Positions 40,474-49,936 are shown, numbered from the stretch's first letter. The stretch is DNA of 64,000 bases from Halomicrobium urmianum (GCF_020217425.1 NZ_CP084090.1:1178001-1242000), one strand, 5' to 3'. The notes: a model not told the origin generated them from the sequence alone. Numbers and translations are program-made.

Positions 40474-40528
40474 CTACCGATCTCCGGGTCATGAGCCCAG
40501 CGGAATCTCCAGGCTATCCTATCCCGCT
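40454..40528 (-). tRNA. tRNA-Met (CAT), initiator
   Basis: 75 nt with all arms. The acceptor strands AGCGGGA/TCCCGCT pair fully, giving the A1:U72 end pair. The anticodon arm is CTGGG-CTCATGA-CCCGG, whose run of three G:C pairs marks initiator tRNAs. The T-arm is GGTAG-TTCAAAT-CTACC and the discriminator base is A. No intron. CCA is not encoded. Confidence 0.95.
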
Positions 40529-40687
40529 ATCATGCAGTCGTGGCTCGGTCCCTTTACACCTTCCGTACTCGACGCAGTCTGCCAATCGTGACCGTGGTAG
40601 TCATTGTCACCCGAAATCCGCTGCCGGCACGGGCACGAACCTGTTCACCGGTCGATTTTTGCCGAGGGCCCGACAAGTGTCAAACGC

Positions 40688-40870
40688 ATGGGGTTCGGAA
40701 GTTACGACGAATCCGAGCAGCAGAACCAGAAGGTCGACGTCAGTGACGACGAGGACGGGGTATCTGTCCACGAAAGCGACCACGACGGCGAGGTCACCTT
40801 CGAGGTCGACGCCTCGACAGACGACCTGCTCGACAAGCTGCAGGACATCCGGGACGAAGACGCGTCCTGA
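40688..40870 (+). CDS. DUF5786 family small acidic protein
   Basis: 60 aa from the ATG at 40688 (MGFGSYDESEQQNQKVDVSD). The start MGFGSYDESEQ and the closing EVTFEVDASTDDLLDKLQDI match the haloarchaeal DUF5786 family. It is very acidic and has no membrane segment. Earlier in-frame starts (40604) are unlikely. Function unknown. It lies between the initiator tRNA-Met and the tRNA-Leu genes, both on the other strand. Confidence 0.82.
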   Translation: MGFGSYDESEQQNQKVDVSDDEDGVSVHESDHDGEVTFEVDASTDDLLDKLQDIRDEDAS

Positions 40871-40991
40871 CCGGCGCGCGTCGCCATTTTGCGTTCTCTC
40901 TGTGATCCACTGACTCCGCGCCGTTCGGCCGCTGCGACTCCCAGGGCTCGAATCCCGCTCGCATCGCTCCTCACGTCCGTTCGTCGCAGAT

Positions 40992-41076
40992 GCGAGGGAT
41001 GGGATTCGAACCCATGGACCCCTACGGGAGCGGGTCTTAAGCCCACCGCCTTTGGCCAGGCTCGGCTACCCTCGCG
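40992..41076 (-). tRNA. tRNA-Leu (TAA)
   Basis: 85 nt class II tRNA. Acceptor GCGAGGG/CCCTCGC; D-arm with AGCC...GGC; anticodon arm GTGGG-CTTAAGA-CCCGC gives anticodon TAA; a long variable arm (TCCCGTAGGGG region) as in tRNA-Leu/Ser; T-arm TGGG-TTCGAAT-CCCA region; discriminator A. No intron. A decayed copy lies at 41322-41445. Confidence 0.95.
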
Positions 41077-41161
41077 CGTCCTCGAATCGGTCGTCGGTCC
41101 GGTTGTTGCTTTCGGTCCGCAGTCGACTCTGTGTACCCCCTCAACAGGGAATCGACAGGCG

Positions 41162-41247
41162 CTGTAGTAGAAAGTGAACGCACTGACACACTCGAGGGGC
41201 ACTCGTGATGCCCTTCGACGTGTAAATAGTTTCAGTTGCTACTATAG
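41162..41247 (+). repeat. Dispersed palindromic repeat, copy C
   Basis: 86 bp. Left end ctgtagtagaaagtgaacg, right end ttcagttgctactatag; the centre ACACTCGAGGGGCACT is mirrored by ATGCCCTTCGACGTGT. It lies between the functional tRNA-Leu and its decayed copy. Confidence 0.82.
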
Positions 41248-41321
41248 AAGGAATCGTCTAACGCGAGGTACGGGACCGAGCGAACGCGGAGCGTTCTCGA
41301 AGGTCTAGCGCCGCGTCGTCA

Positions 41322-41445
41322 GGCGAGGGAGCGAACCCATGGACTACCGGAAGACGCACTCGTTCGCTCGCTGTGCTCGCTCACGAGGACCCTGCGGGAG
41401 CGGGTCCCAAGCCCACCGCCTTCGGCCGGGCTCGGCTCCCCTCGC
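41322..41445 (-). pseudogene. tRNA-Leu pseudogene with inserted DNA and TGG anticodon
   Basis: The segment aligns with the tRNA-Leu at 40992-41076 from the 5' end (GCGAGGGGAGCCGAGCC) through the anticodon arm (GGTGGGCTTGGGACCCGC) and into the variable arm (TCCCGCAGGGTCC). Then about 45 extra bases are inserted, after which ATGGGTTCG joins directly to CTCCCTCGC, so the 3' half of the T-stem is deleted. The anticodon loop CTTGGGA would give TGG rather than TAA. The DNA upstream of its 5' end also resembles the promoter flank of the true gene. It cannot fold as a working tRNA. Confidence 0.85.
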
Positions 41446-41488
41446 ACAGCGGGGACTCTGCAGTCGTGCGGTTTGTGGCTTTCAGTCC

Positions 41489-42010
41489 TCACTCCCCGAC
41501 CGACACGCGGTCCTCTGGGACGAACTTCGAGCGGTCGGCGTGGGCGAACTCGGCGACGGGCGTGCGGTCGAGTTTCTGGAGCCGGGTGTAGAACGCGGGG
41601 TCGTCGGCCGCGGCCGCGAACGCGTTGCCGGCGTTCCGGAGCTCGTACGTGCTGGCGACGAGCAGCGCCGGTCCCCCGGACTCGAAGTACTCAACGACGA
41701 GGAACACGTTCTGGTCCACGGTGCGCCGGTAGACGTCGAAGCGGTCCAGCGAGTGCTCGGTCACGAGGCGCTCGGCGGTCTCGGCGTCGTCGCCCGGGAC
41801 GACGAACTCGAGGCGGACGTCGCCGTCGTCCGTGGTCGTCAGGCCGGCGTCGCCGGCTGCGACGACGACCGCTTCGCGACCCTCCTCGCTGCGGCGCTGG
41901 GCCAGCGCCTCGGCCTCGTCGAGCGTTGCCTGCCAGGCCGACTTCGCCGCGTCGGCGCCGGCGGCGATCCGATCGGCGCGGTCCGGTCCGTCCTCGCCTG
42001 TCTCGACCAT
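41489..42010 (-). CDS. Conserved haloarchaeal protein, function unknown
   Basis: 173 aa. Begins MVETGEDGPDRADRIAAGAD with a long charged helix (SAWQATLDEAEALAQRRSEE), then a beta-rich domain (GREAVVVAAGDAGLTTTDDG, RLEFVVPGDDAETAERLVTE, VDQNVFLVVEYFESGGPALL) and a helical end (LRNAGNAFAAAADDPAFYTR). Codon use is typical. No catalytic motif or membrane segment is recognised. It stands just upstream, on the same strand, of the tRNA pseudogene and downstream of a membrane-protein gene at 42047. Confidence 0.65.
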   Translation of the reverse strand: MVETGEDGPDRADRIAAGADAAKSAWQATLDEAEALAQRRSEEGREAVVVAAGDAGLTTTDDGDVRLEFVVPGDDAETAERLVTEHSLDRFDVYRRTVDQNVFLVVEYFESGGPALLVASTYELRNAGNAFAAAADDPAFYTRLQKLDRTPVAEFAHADRSKFVPEDRVSVGE

Positions 42011-42046
42011 GGCGGTAGTTCGAGCGGGGCCCCGTAAAGCGTGGGG

Positions 42047-42439
42047 TCACCGGACGCCGAAGACGGTCTCCATGGCGAGGGAGACGCCCAGGACGAGCAG
42101 GCTCGCGACGAACAGCTTCACGGACGGCGAGAGGCGGTCGTCCGGAGGGACGAGACCGCCCGCGGCGGGCACGGCGCGGGCGAGCGCCGACTCGAAGGGC
42201 GTGGGCTCGCGGTAGCCCCGGGCGGAGACCCCCTCGTCCGGGTCGGGCGAGAGGGCGCGCCACATCGAGATCGAAGCGTAGCCGAACAGCGCGAAGCCGA
42301 CGACGAAGAGAGTCACCTTCACGGGGATCCAGCCGCCGCCGGCCAGGAGGGCTGCGGCGCCGCCGAGCAGCGTCGCGACGGCGGTCACCGCGACGGCGTA
42401 GACGGCGGCGTCCAGCGCTGCGCCCGCGCGGTCATCCAT
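42047..42439 (-). CDS. Small integral membrane protein downstream of the peptide transporter
   Basis: 130 aa with three hydrophobic segments: [40 protein letters not shown] and [21 protein letters not shown] loop [20 protein letters not shown] lies between the second and third. The start overlaps the stop of the ABC ATPase gene by 8 bases, so it is the last gene of the transporter operon. It may be an accessory membrane component, but no family function is known. Confidence 0.72.
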   Translation of the reverse strand: MDDRAGAALDAAVYAVAVTAVATLLGGAAALLAGGGWIPVKVTLFVVGFALFGYASISMWRALSPDPDEGVSARGYREPTPFESALARAVPAAGGLVPPDDRLSPSVKLFVASLLVLGVSLAMETVFGVR

Positions 42440-43769
42440 CGTGGGTTTCGAAGCCGCGGTTGCGGAGCTTCTCGCCCGGGGGCGCGTGCTCCGGGTCGTG
42501 GAGGTGACAGAAGCTCACGCGCCCCTCGTCGACCTCGTAGTAGTCAGGCGTCTCGACGTCGCAGCGGCCGCCGAAGGCCTCCCGGAGGTACGCGCGGGCG
42601 GTGTCGGGATCGCCGTCGCTCAGGTAGTCTGCGGCCTGTTCGACGTGGCGGCGGACCTCCGGTGGAACGTCGACGTCGTCGAAGGTCTCCGCGACGAGGT
42701 CGTCGGCGTCGGCGAGGGCGGTCTCGAGCCCGAGTCGGTCTCTGACGCGGTCCCCGAGCGAGCGCTCGGCGCGGGACCGCTCGCGGACGGCGTCGCGGAA
42801 CTCCCGGATTCGCTCCCAGACGGCCTCGCTGGCGTCGACGTCGTCGGGGCGGAGCCGGACGGGACAGCGGGTCGCGAACGGGCAGCCCTGCGGGGGGTCC
42901 CGGGGGCTCGGCGGCGACCCGGGGAGCGTGATCCGCTCGCTCTCGTCGGTCGGGTCGGGCTCCGGGATCGCCGACAGCAGCGCCCTGGTGTAGGGGTTGG
43001 CCGGGCTCTGGAACAGCTGCTCCGTGGGGCCGACCTCCATGAGGTTGCCGAGGTACATTACGCCGACGCGGTCGCAGATGTGGCGGACGACGCTCAGGTC
43101 GTGGGCGATGAACAGGTAGGTCAGCCCGAACTCGTCTTGAAGGTCCTCCAGCAGGTTGAGGATCTGGGCCTGGACGGAGACGTCCAGCGCGGAGACGGGC
43201 TCGTCGAGGACGACGAACTCCGGCTCCAGCGCCAGCGCCCGGGCGATGCCGATCCGCTGGCGCTGTCCCCCGGAGAACTGGTGGGGGTAGCGGTAGTAGT
43301 GCTCGGGCTGGAGGCCGACCTCGCCGAGCAGGTCCCGCACTTTCTCGCGGCGCTCTCTGGGCGTCCCCACGTCGTGGACGTCCAGCGGCTCCCGGACGAT
43401 CTCGCCGACGGTCATCCGGTCGTTGAGGCTCGATTCGGGATCCTGGAACACCATCTGGGCGTTGCGCCGCCACTCGGTGAGGTCGTCGCCGCTCAGGTCG
43501 GTGACGTCCGTGCCGGCGAAGGAGATCCGCCCTCCGGTGGCGGTCTCGAGCTGGATCAGCGTCCGGCCCAGCGTCGTCTTGCCGCAGCCCGACTCGCCGA
43601 CGAGGCCGAACGTCTCGCCACGGGCGATCTCGAAGCTGACGCCGTCGACGGCCTTGACCGGGTCGCCGCCGAACAGCCCGGTGTCCTCGTAGTACTTCCT
43701 GAGCCCCTCGACCTCGATCAGCGTCTCGCCGGTCCGGCGGCGGTCGGCGTCGACGACGGGCTCGCTCAT
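42432..43769 (-). CDS. dppF: Dipeptide/oligopeptide ABC transporter ATPase (DppF/OppF type)
   Basis: 445 aa. Walker [10 protein letters not shown] (about 55-63), Q-loop [19 protein letters not shown], signature [20 protein letters not shown], Walker [21 protein letters not shown] and H-loop [10 protein letters not shown] are all present. The C-terminal oligopeptide-transporter domain has a Cys pair ([11 protein letters not shown]) that often holds an iron-sulfur cluster or zinc. A further C-terminal helical extension (about 330-445, with [20 protein letters not shown]) is typical of haloarchaeal OppF. It energises import with the second ATPase. Its ATG overlaps the dppD stop (ATGA). Confidence 0.93.
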   Translation of the reverse strand: MSEPVVDADRRRTGETLIEVEGLRKYYEDTGLFGGDPVKAVDGVSFEIARGETFGLVGESGCGKTTLGRTLIQLETATGGRISFAGTDVTDLSGDDLTEWRRNAQMVFQDPESSLNDRMTVGEIVREPLDVHDVGTPRERREKVRDLLGEVGLQPEHYYRYPHQFSGGQRQRIGIARALALEPEFVVLDEPVSALDVSVQAQILNLLEDLQDEFGLTYLFIAHDLSVVRHICDRVGVMYLGNLMEVGPTEQLFQSPANPYTRALLSAIPEPDPTDESERITLPGSPPSPRDPPQGCPFATRCPVRLRPDDVDASEAVWERIREFRDAVRERSRAERSLGDRVRDRLGLETALADADDLVAETFDDVDVPPEVRRHVEQAADYLSDGDPDTARAYLREAFGGRCDVETPDYYEVDEGRVSFCHLHDPEHAPPGEKLRNRGFETHDG

Positions 43770-44893
43770 TCGTCCTCACCCCCGGCCCGGCCGCCGGCGG
43801 CCGTCTCCTCGTCGATATCGGTCTCGCCGGGACGCGGTTCGTCGCCGATCTCCTCGTGGTGGCGGACGGCGTTCTCGGTAGTCATCTCCTCGGGGTACAG
43901 CAGGCACGCGGCGGTGTGGTCCCCGTCCTCGCCCACGTCGACGTGGGCGGGGTGGACGTGCTCGCAGGCGCCGAAGGCCTCGGGACAGCGCGGCGCGAAC
44001 CGGCAGTAGGAGGCCGGTTCGGTCGGCGTCGGCACGTCGCCCTCGATGGTGGGGAGCCGGTCGGCGTCGGGGTTCCGGCCGGGGATGCTCCGGAGGAGCC
44101 CCCGCGTGTAGGGGTGTTTCGGGTCCGCGAAGATCGCCTCGACGGGTCCGCGCTCGATGATTTCGCCGGCGTACATGACGGCCACGCGGTCGGCCACCTC
44201 GGCGATGACGCCCATGTCGTGAGTGATGAACATGATCGCCACGTCCCGCTCTTCCTGGACCTCCTGCAGCAGTTCGAGGATCTGGGCCTGGATGGTGACG
44301 TCCAGCGCGGTCGTGGGCTCGTCGCAGATCAACAGCTCCGGCTCGCAGGCCAGCGCCATCGCGATGACGGCCCGCTGGCGCATGCCGCCAGAGAACTGGT
44401 GGGGATACTCGTCGATCCGGCGGGCGGCGTCGGGGATGCCGACCGCCCGCAGGAGTTCGATGGCCTCCTCCTTGGCCGCGGCACCGCTCAGGCCGCGGTG
44501 GAGTTCCAGCGCTTCGATGATCTGGTTACCGACGGTGTAGACGGGGTTCAGCGAACTGAGCGGGTCCTGGAACACCATGGCGATCCGGCCGCCGCGCACG
44601 GACCGGTACTGCTTCTCCGAGAGGTCGGTCAGTTCCTCGCCGTCCAGCCGGATCGACGAGCCGTCCAGCACCTTGCCGGGGGAGTCGACCAGCCCCATGA
44701 TCGAGCGGGCGGTGACGCTCTTGCCCGACCCCGACTCGCCGACGATACCCAGCGTCTCGCCGGCCTCGATGTCGAAGGAGACGCCGTCGACGGCCCTGAC
44801 GGTCTCGTCGCGGCCGCTAAAGGTCGTCCGGAGGTCGTCGACGGACAGCAGCGGATCGCCCCCCGAGTCGGCGGGCGCGCGCTCGCTACTCAT
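43766..44893 (-). CDS. dppD: Dipeptide/oligopeptide ABC transporter ATPase (DppD/OppD type)
   Basis: 375 aa from the ATG at 44893 ([20 protein letters not shown]). Walker [18 protein letters not shown]-loop [20 protein letters not shown], signature [20 protein letters not shown], Walker [21 protein letters not shown] and H-loop [10 protein letters not shown]. The C-terminal [20 protein letters not shown] Cys-rich motif is that of the OppD/DppD family. It forms the ATP-hydrolysing pair with the DppF-like protein. Overlaps with genes on both sides (4 bases each) show tight coupling. A longer reading frame continuing upstream is the permease gene read out of phase. Confidence 0.93.
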   Translation of the reverse strand: MSSERAPADSGGDPLLSVDDLRTTFSGRDETVRAVDGVSFDIEAGETLGIVGESGSGKSVTARSIMGLVDSPGKVLDGSSIRLDGEELTDLSEKQYRSVRGGRIAMVFQDPLSSLNPVYTVGNQIIEALELHRGLSGAAAKEEAIELLRAVGIPDAARRIDEYPHQFSGGMRQRAVIAMALACEPELLICDEPTTALDVTIQAQILELLQEVQEERDVAIMFITHDMGVIAEVADRVAVMYAGEIIERGPVEAIFADPKHPYTRGLLRSIPGRNPDADRLPTIEGDVPTPTEPASYCRFAPRCPEAFGACEHVHPAHVDVGEDGDHTAACLLYPEEMTTENAVRHHEEIGDEPRPGETDIDEETAAGGRAGGEDE

Positions 44894-46356
44894 CCGCCGC
44901 CACCTCCGGCGGCCGCGGCAGTACGTCCGCCCTCGGCGCCCTCGCTCTGGGGATCGATGGCGTCGCGGATCCCGTCGCCCAGGGCGTTGAAGCCCGTGAC
45001 GACGAGCGTGATCATGATCCCCGGGATCAGCGAGATGTGCCAGGACTGGCTGGCGATGTAGGGCTGGCCCATGTCGATGGCGCGGCCCCACTCGGGCGTG
45101 GGAGCGGTGATTCCGAGGCCGAGGAAGGAGAGGGCGGCCACGGAGATGATGACCCCGCCCAGCGTCAGCGACGCGTAGATCAGGAGGTACCCCAGGATGT
45201 ACGGCGCCATGTGCTTCCGCATGATGACTGAGGGTCGCTGCCCGTAGCTCTTGGCGGCGTCGATCCACTCCTGCTCGGCTACCTGCAGGGCGGGGCCGCG
45301 GACCGCGCGCCACAGCCCCGGCCAGCGGATCAGCGCGAACAGGAGGATGAAGAGGACGGCGCCGTTGTAGAGGCCGGCGATCCACGTGCCCCGGAACACG
45401 ACCGAGGCGAGGATCAAAAGCAACAGTGCGGGCATCGCCTGGACGGAGTCGCTGGTGAGGATCACCGCGAGGTCGGTCACCCCCTTGTAGTAGGCGGTGA
45501 TCAGCGCCAGGCCGGCGGCCAGGACGCCGGCCAGCGCCATCGACCCGACGCCGATGAACAGCGACACGCGGGCCCCGAACGCGAGGAAGGTGAACAGGTC
45601 CTTCCCGTTGGTCAGGGTCCCGGCGGGGTGGAAGCGTCCGAAGTCGTCGTAGCTCCACAGGCCGACGTTGCTGTCGCCGCCGCCCCGCGAGGCCGATCCG
45701 AGGTTGGCGTCGCCGACAGTGGTCGTCCTGACCTCGCCCGCGTCCTCGTCGAAGTACTGCAACTGGTGGGAGTAGGGGGCCTCGATGTTCTCCTCGTAGG
45801 TGGTCGGACTGGCCATCGGCGCGAACAGCGCCAGCACGAGGAAAGCGACCACGATCAGCAGACCGAACTGCCCCCAGTAGTGGGAGCGCAGGCGGTCGAC
45901 CACGTCGTCGGTCGGCGTCCAGTCGGCCGCGCGGTAGTGCCGGCGGAAGAGGACGTAGCCGTACCACAGCCACCCCAGCGTCACTGCGGCGTAGGCGTAC
46001 ACCAGGACGAACCGGACGAGCCAGGCGTGCATCGGCTCCAGTCCGAGGAACGTGCCCTGCCACTGACCGCCGTCCCGGTAGCCCCGGTTGGGGATCAGGT
46101 CGCGGCTCAGCAGGTGGGGGAGCTCGTCGAAGAACGCGGACGCGCCCGCCGCGGCGTCGGCCCCGGGATCGCCGGGGATCGCTCCGAGCGCGCCGCTGGC
46201 GGCGCTGAGAAGTCCCTCGAGGTAGAACGGCGCCTCGACGAGCACGAGCAGCGCCAGGCCGGCGAGCCACACGAGCGCCGGTCCGGGCTCGGCACCGATG
46301 CGGTCTCTGAGCGGTCTGTCCGCCTCGTCGTCGGATCGCGGTTTGCTCTCCGTCAT
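44890..46356 (-). CDS. dppC: Dipeptide/oligopeptide ABC transporter permease (DppC type) with long N-terminal extension
   Basis: 488 aa from the ATG at 46356 (MTESKPRSDDEADRPLRDRI). The C-terminal half is the normal permease: FLAFGARVSLFIGVGSMALA, the EAA-like loop EQEWIDAAKSYGQRPSVIMR KHMAPYILG and LSFLGLGITAPTPEWGRAID. The first 200 residues add two or three membrane segments (ALVWLAGLALLVLVEAPFYL; FVLVYAYAAVTLGWLWYGYV) not found in bacterial DppC (about 300 aa). It forms the membrane channel with DppB. The extension ends in a region that may be periplasmic-side; its role is unknown. Confidence 0.9.
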   Translation of the reverse strand: MTESKPRSDDEADRPLRDRIGAEPGPALVWLAGLALLVLVEAPFYLEGLLSAASGALGAIPGDPGADAAAGASAFFDELPHLLSRDLIPNRGYRDGGQWQGTFLGLEPMHAWLVRFVLVYAYAAVTLGWLWYGYVLFRRHYRAADWTPTDDVVDRLRSHYWGQFGLLIVVAFLVLALFAPMASPTTYEENIEAPYSHQLQYFDEDAGEVRTTTVGDANLGSASRGGGDSNVGLWSYDDFGRFHPAGTLTNGKDLFTFLAFGARVSLFIGVGSMALAGVLAAGLALITAYYKGVTDLAVILTSDSVQAMPALLLLILASVVFRGTWIAGLYNGAVLFILLFALIRWPGLWRAVRGPALQVAEQEWIDAAKSYGQRPSVIMRKHMAPYILGYLLIYASLTLGGVIISVAALSFLGLGITAPTPEWGRAIDMGQPYIASQSWHISLIPGIMITLVVTGFNALGDGIRDAIDPQSEGAEGGRTAAAAGGGGG

Positions 46357-47396
46357 GTGCCTTCGTACCCCACGCGCGGGTCGATGATCGTGTAGGCGAT
46401 GTCTTGGACGATGTTCAGGCCGACGATCAGCAGGATGAACAGGTACATCAGCGTCCCCACCAGCGGGAGGTCGCCCTGGACGGAGGCCTGGAAGAACAGG
46501 CGACCGATCCCGTTGATCGCGAAGACCGTCTCGACGAGGACCGAGCCCCCGACGAGGATGAACGCCTCGGCCGTGATCACCGGGACCAGCGGGATCAGCG
46601 CGTTCCGGAAGACGTGCTTCCAGACGAGCACGCGCGGCGGGACGCCCTTGGCCTTCGCGGTCTCGACGTACTTCTCGTTGATCGTCTCGAGGATGGCCGT
46701 CCGGCCGATGCGCATCTCGGTCCCCATCGACGCCGACCCCAGCACGAGCGCGGCCGGCAGGATCTGTTTCGTCGCCGCCAGCACGTTCGTCCAGGCGGCC
46801 CGCGGGTCGGTTATCAACCGCGACGGCCTGGTGAAGACGCCCAGGTTCGGCGACGTGACCACGTTGGTCTCGACCAGGAAGGCCTGCCAGCTGAAGCCGA
46901 ACAGCTGCTGGGACTGCGAGAGGACCGTCACGAGGATGACCGCCAGCCAGAAGTTCGGCATGGCGCGCCAGACGATGCCGCCGAAGGAGGCGGTGTAGTC
47001 CGAGAGCGTGTTCGGGTGCAGGCCCGCGTAGAAGCCCAGCGGGATGCCGATCAGCAGCGCGATCAGGATCGACCAGAAGCCGAGCCAGATGGTCCGGGGG
47101 GCGTAGGAGGCGATCAGCTCGACGGCCGGCGTCCCCGAGCTGATCACCCACGACTGGCCGAGATCGAACGTGAAGAGGTTGCCCATGAACTGGAAGTACT
47201 GCTCCCAGAGGGGCTCGTTGAGTCCGAGTCGGCGTTCGATCCGCTGGACGGCCAGCGGGTCGGGGTCCTGCCCGAGGATGGCGTCTGCCGGGCTGAGCGG
47301 TCCGAGCCGGATGATGGCGAACGTGATCGTCGTGCCGAATATCACGACGGGGATGGACATGAGCAGCCGCTTGAGCAGATACGTGAGCCGGCTCAT
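46353..47396 (-). CDS. dppB: Dipeptide/oligopeptide ABC transporter permease (DppB type)
   Basis: 347 aa. Starts MSRLTYLLKRLLMSIPVVIF and has six membrane helices. SADAILGQ-like LSPADAILGQDPDPLAVQRI, GLNEPLWEQYFQFMGNLFTF and the conserved EAA motif region YVETAKAKGVPPRVLVWKHV FRNALIPLVP identify the DppB/OppB subunit. The stop overlaps the dppC ATG (4 bases). It pairs with DppC to form the pore. It follows the substrate-binding lipoprotein gene by about 105 bases. Confidence 0.92.
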   Translation of the reverse strand: MSRLTYLLKRLLMSIPVVIFGTTITFAIIRLGPLSPADAILGQDPDPLAVQRIERRLGLNEPLWEQYFQFMGNLFTFDLGQSWVISSGTPAVELIASYAPRTIWLGFWSILIALLIGIPLGFYAGLHPNTLSDYTASFGGIVWRAMPNFWLAVILVTVLSQSQQLFGFSWQAFLVETNVVTSPNLGVFTRPSRLITDPRAAWTNVLAATKQILPAALVLGSASMGTEMRIGRTAILETINEKYVETAKAKGVPPRVLVWKHVFRNALIPLVPVITAEAFILVGGSVLVETVFAINGIGRLFFQASVQGDLPLVGTLMYLFILLIVGLNIVQDIAYTIIDPRVGYEGT

Positions 47397-47501
47397 GGAT
47401 AGTCTAGCCGTGGTACTGACGTGAATAGTGGCATGCTTTCGTTGTTGTGATCGATTCGGGCGCCGTCCGCCGGAAAGCGGCGGGACGGGATCGCCGCGGC
47501 G

Positions 47502-49358
47502 TTACTCCCGCTCGCCGACCGAGACGGTGTTCATCATCTGGCGGCTCGGCCCCATGCCGCCGAACGGCGTGACGTCGACGTGGTCGTACCAGAACACCTC
47601 GCTGAGCTGGTGGTAGACGGGCAGCATAGCGACGTCCTCCCAGTTGGCGTTCTCGATCTGGACGTACGCCTCGTCGCGGGCGCTCCCGTCCTCGTCGGTC
47701 GGCGCCGAGTTGTCGAGCACCGTCTGGTAGGCCTGCGCGGCCTGCTCGGCGGCGTCGCCCGTCTCGGAGTTCCAGTTGAGATACGCCACGGGGAAGTCCA
47801 TACTGGTGTCGGTCTGCGGCGGGTTCAGCAGCTGGAGGAAGTTGTCCGGGGCGGGCCAGTCGGCGACCCAGCCGAGCGAGTACATCTGTAGCTCGCCGTT
47901 GCGGCCCCGCTCCAGCAGCGTGTTGAGCGGCGCCTGGTTGACCTCCAGGTCGACGTAGGCGCTCTGGAGCTGGTCGCGGAGGATGCTGGCGGTCTCGCTC
48001 CAGACCTCGGACTCGTAGATGGTCAGCTCCACGCTGGCGCGCTCGCCGTCGCCGTAGCCGGCCTCCTCCATCACGGAGCGGGCCTGGTCCATTTGGGACT
48101 GTTCGTACCCGTAGGGATACTCGTTCTCGGCGCGACTGCGGTAGTTCTCGGCCCCGCCGGGGAAGATCGACGGCGGCGTGAAGTTGTAGGCGGGCTCGCC
48201 CCGCTGCTTGAAGATCTGTTCGACGATGGTGTGCTGGTTCAGCGCGTAGGCGACCGCCTGGCGGATCGGCTTCTCGACCCGGTCCATGTTGAACCCGAGG
48301 TAGTAGACGCCGATGTCGGCGACGCCGGAGTAGTTCATCGTCGCGCCGTTGCGCACCTCGCCGTAGGTCCCGATCTGGCGCCCCTGGTCGTCCTCCTCCT
48401 CGACGGAGACCTTCGAGGGATCGTACTGGGCGGTGGGGAAGTTCTCGGCGACGTCCGCGTTGCGGTTCATCAGGTAGTTGTACCGGGCGGTGTCGTCCTC
48501 GATGACCGCCCAGTGGACGCCGTCGACGTTCGGCCCCTCGCCGTAGTAGTCGCCGAAGGCGGCCACGCGGGCCTCGGTGCCGGACTCCCAGTCGTCGAAC
48601 TCGAAGGGGCCGTTCCCGATCGGGTTCGAACTGGAGAACTCGTCCTGCTCCATCTCGCCGTCGTACCCCTCGACGTCGCCGAGGGTCCCCTCCGGGATCG
48701 GGGAGAACGCGGTGTAGGCGAGCATCTCCAGGGTGGCGTGGAACGGTTCGGACAGCTCGATGCGCAGCGTCGAGTCGTCGACGGCCTCGACGCCCAGCGT
48801 CCCGGGCTCGTAGACCTCCTCCTCCTCGCCGTCGACCGTCTCCGTCGTCGTCTCGTGGGTGACGCCCATCGAGTCGAGGATGAAGTACGCCCGGCTGGAG
48901 TTCTCCGAGGCGGCCAGCCGCTCGAAGGCGTAGGCGAAGTCCGAGGCCGTGACGTCGTCACCGTTGTGGAAGGTGGCGTCCTCGAGCTGGAACTCATAGG
49001 TGAGGAAGTCGTCGGACACCGAGTAGTCCGCGGCCTGTAGCGCCTCGACCGTCGGCAGGCCGTCGGGGTAGTTCATCAGCGGATCGAACATCTGCTGGAT
49101 CAGGATCCCCGACGAGGTGTCCGTCGCCTCGATGGGGTCCAGCGTCGTGATGGTCCCCGAGAGGACGCGCCAGAGGTCGCCCTCCTGTTTCAGCTCCGTC
49201 GAGACGTCCCCGGAGCCGGTCTCCGTACCGCCGGTCTGGTTACCGCCGGTCCCGTCATCGCCGCCGTCGCCAGAACAGCCAGCGAGCGCGGCCGCCGCCG
49301 CGGCGCTACCTGTCGCCTTCAGAAAATTCCGCCGTTCGATCGATCGGTCGGATGACAT
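47502..49358 (-). CDS. dppA: Tat-exported ABC substrate-binding lipoprotein (DppA/OppA type)
   Basis: 618 aa from the ATG at 49358 (MSSDRSIERRNFLKATGSAA). The RRNFLKATG motif (9-17) directs Tat export, and the LAGC lipobox places the lipidated Cys at residue 28; a Gly/Thr-rich linker follows. The mature part matches SBP_bac_5 proteins: LDPIEATDTSSGILIQQMFD, GPFEFDDWESGTEARVAAFG, GFNMDRVEKPIRQAVAYALN and YSLGWVADWPAPDNFLQLL. It binds a peptide or similar ligand outside the cell and gives it to DppB/DppC. An ATG at 49382 adds eight residues without value. First gene of the transporter operon. Confidence 0.93.
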   Translation of the reverse strand: MSSDRSIERRNFLKATGSAAAAAALAGCSGDGGDDGTGGNQTGGTETGSGDVSTELKQEGDLWRVLSGTITTLDPIEATDTSSGILIQQMFDPLMNYPDGLPTVEALQAADYSVSDDFLTYEFQLEDATFHNGDDVTASDFAYAFERLAASENSSRAYFILDSMGVTHETTTETVDGEEEEVYEPGTLGVEAVDDSTLRIELSEPFHATLEMLAYTAFSPIPEGTLGDVEGYDGEMEQDEFSSSNPIGNGPFEFDDWESGTEARVAAFGDYYGEGPNVDGVHWAVIEDDTARYNYLMNRNADVAENFPTAQYDPSKVSVEEEDDQGRQIGTYGEVRNGATMNYSGVADIGVYYLGFNMDRVEKPIRQAVAYALNQHTIVEQIFKQRGEPAYNFTPPSIFPGGAENYRSRAENEYPYGYEQSQMDQARSVMEEAGYGDGERASVELTIYESEVWSETASILRDQLQSAYVDLEVNQAPLNTLLERGRNGELQMYSLGWVADWPAPDNFLQLLNPPQTDTSMDFPVAYLNWNSETGDAAEQAAQAYQTVLDNSAPTDEDGSARDEAYVQIENANWEDVAMLPVYHQLSEVFWYDHVDVTPFGGMGPSRQMMNTVSVGERE

Positions 49359-49536
49359 AGCCACGTATACGGACCCCAACATATAGTGGTTTGTGTTATT
49401 TTAGCCCGTTTAACCGCTAAATGCTGGAAGAAAGGTAGGATGAATGTTTAGCGTGTGTGTGATCAGACCGGCCATTATCCGAATGTATCGGCTAACGATG
49501 ACGTCCGTGCGCGACTCTCGCCACCGCACCCGGCTC

Positions 49537-49878
49537 TCACCAGTCGACCGAGAGGGTCCCGTCGCCCTCGGGGTCGGGCGCGATCTCCTCGTCCGTCCGG
49601 CGGTCGACGACGTGGATGACTCCGCGGTCCTTCTTCGCGGGACAGACCTCCGCGGCGCGGATTTCGTCGTCGACCTGCTCCTCGCCGACGAAGTAGGCCT
49701 TCGGCGCCGCGATGCCGGTGTCCAGGCTCAGTTCCCAGTTGTCGGAGACCTCCGCGCACTTGCCCGCGCCGATGCACTTGTTGGCCTCGAAGATAATCTT
49801 GTAGGGCTTGTCCTCGACGGGCGGGGCGTCGGTCTCACCGACGTCGCTCGGGTCGACGGGTTCGTCGTGGTCGCTCAT
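49537..49878 (-). CDS. Ferredoxin with three cluster cysteines
   Basis: 113 aa from the ATG at 49876-49878 (MSDHDEPVDPSDVGETDAPP). An acidic N-terminal stretch is followed by IIFEANKCIGAGKCAEVSDN and EEQVDDEIRAAEVCPAKKDR. Only three Cys (C35, C41, C79; C-x5-C ... CP) are available, as in single-cluster [3Fe-4S]-type or P450-partner ferredoxins. It would carry single electrons in the cytoplasm. It lies 59 bases from the stop of the ASST-like gene, on the same strand; a functional link is unproved. Confidence 0.82.
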   Translation of the reverse strand: MSDHDEPVDPSDVGETDAPPVEDKPYKIIFEANKCIGAGKCAEVSDNWELSLDTGIAAPKAYFVGEEQVDDEIRAAEVCPAKKDRGVIHVVDRRTDEEIAPDPEGDGTLSVDW

Positions 49879-49936
49879 AGCCGTCACTCGGTAGCGGGGG
49901 CAGTTAAGCCCGCCTTTTTCCGCAGAAACTCCGGGG

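Noticed and set aside
44894-46270. Upstream extension of the dppD frame
   Set aside because: It runs through dppC out of phase and is Arg/Gly/Pro-rich; dppC in its own frame has clear permease motifs.
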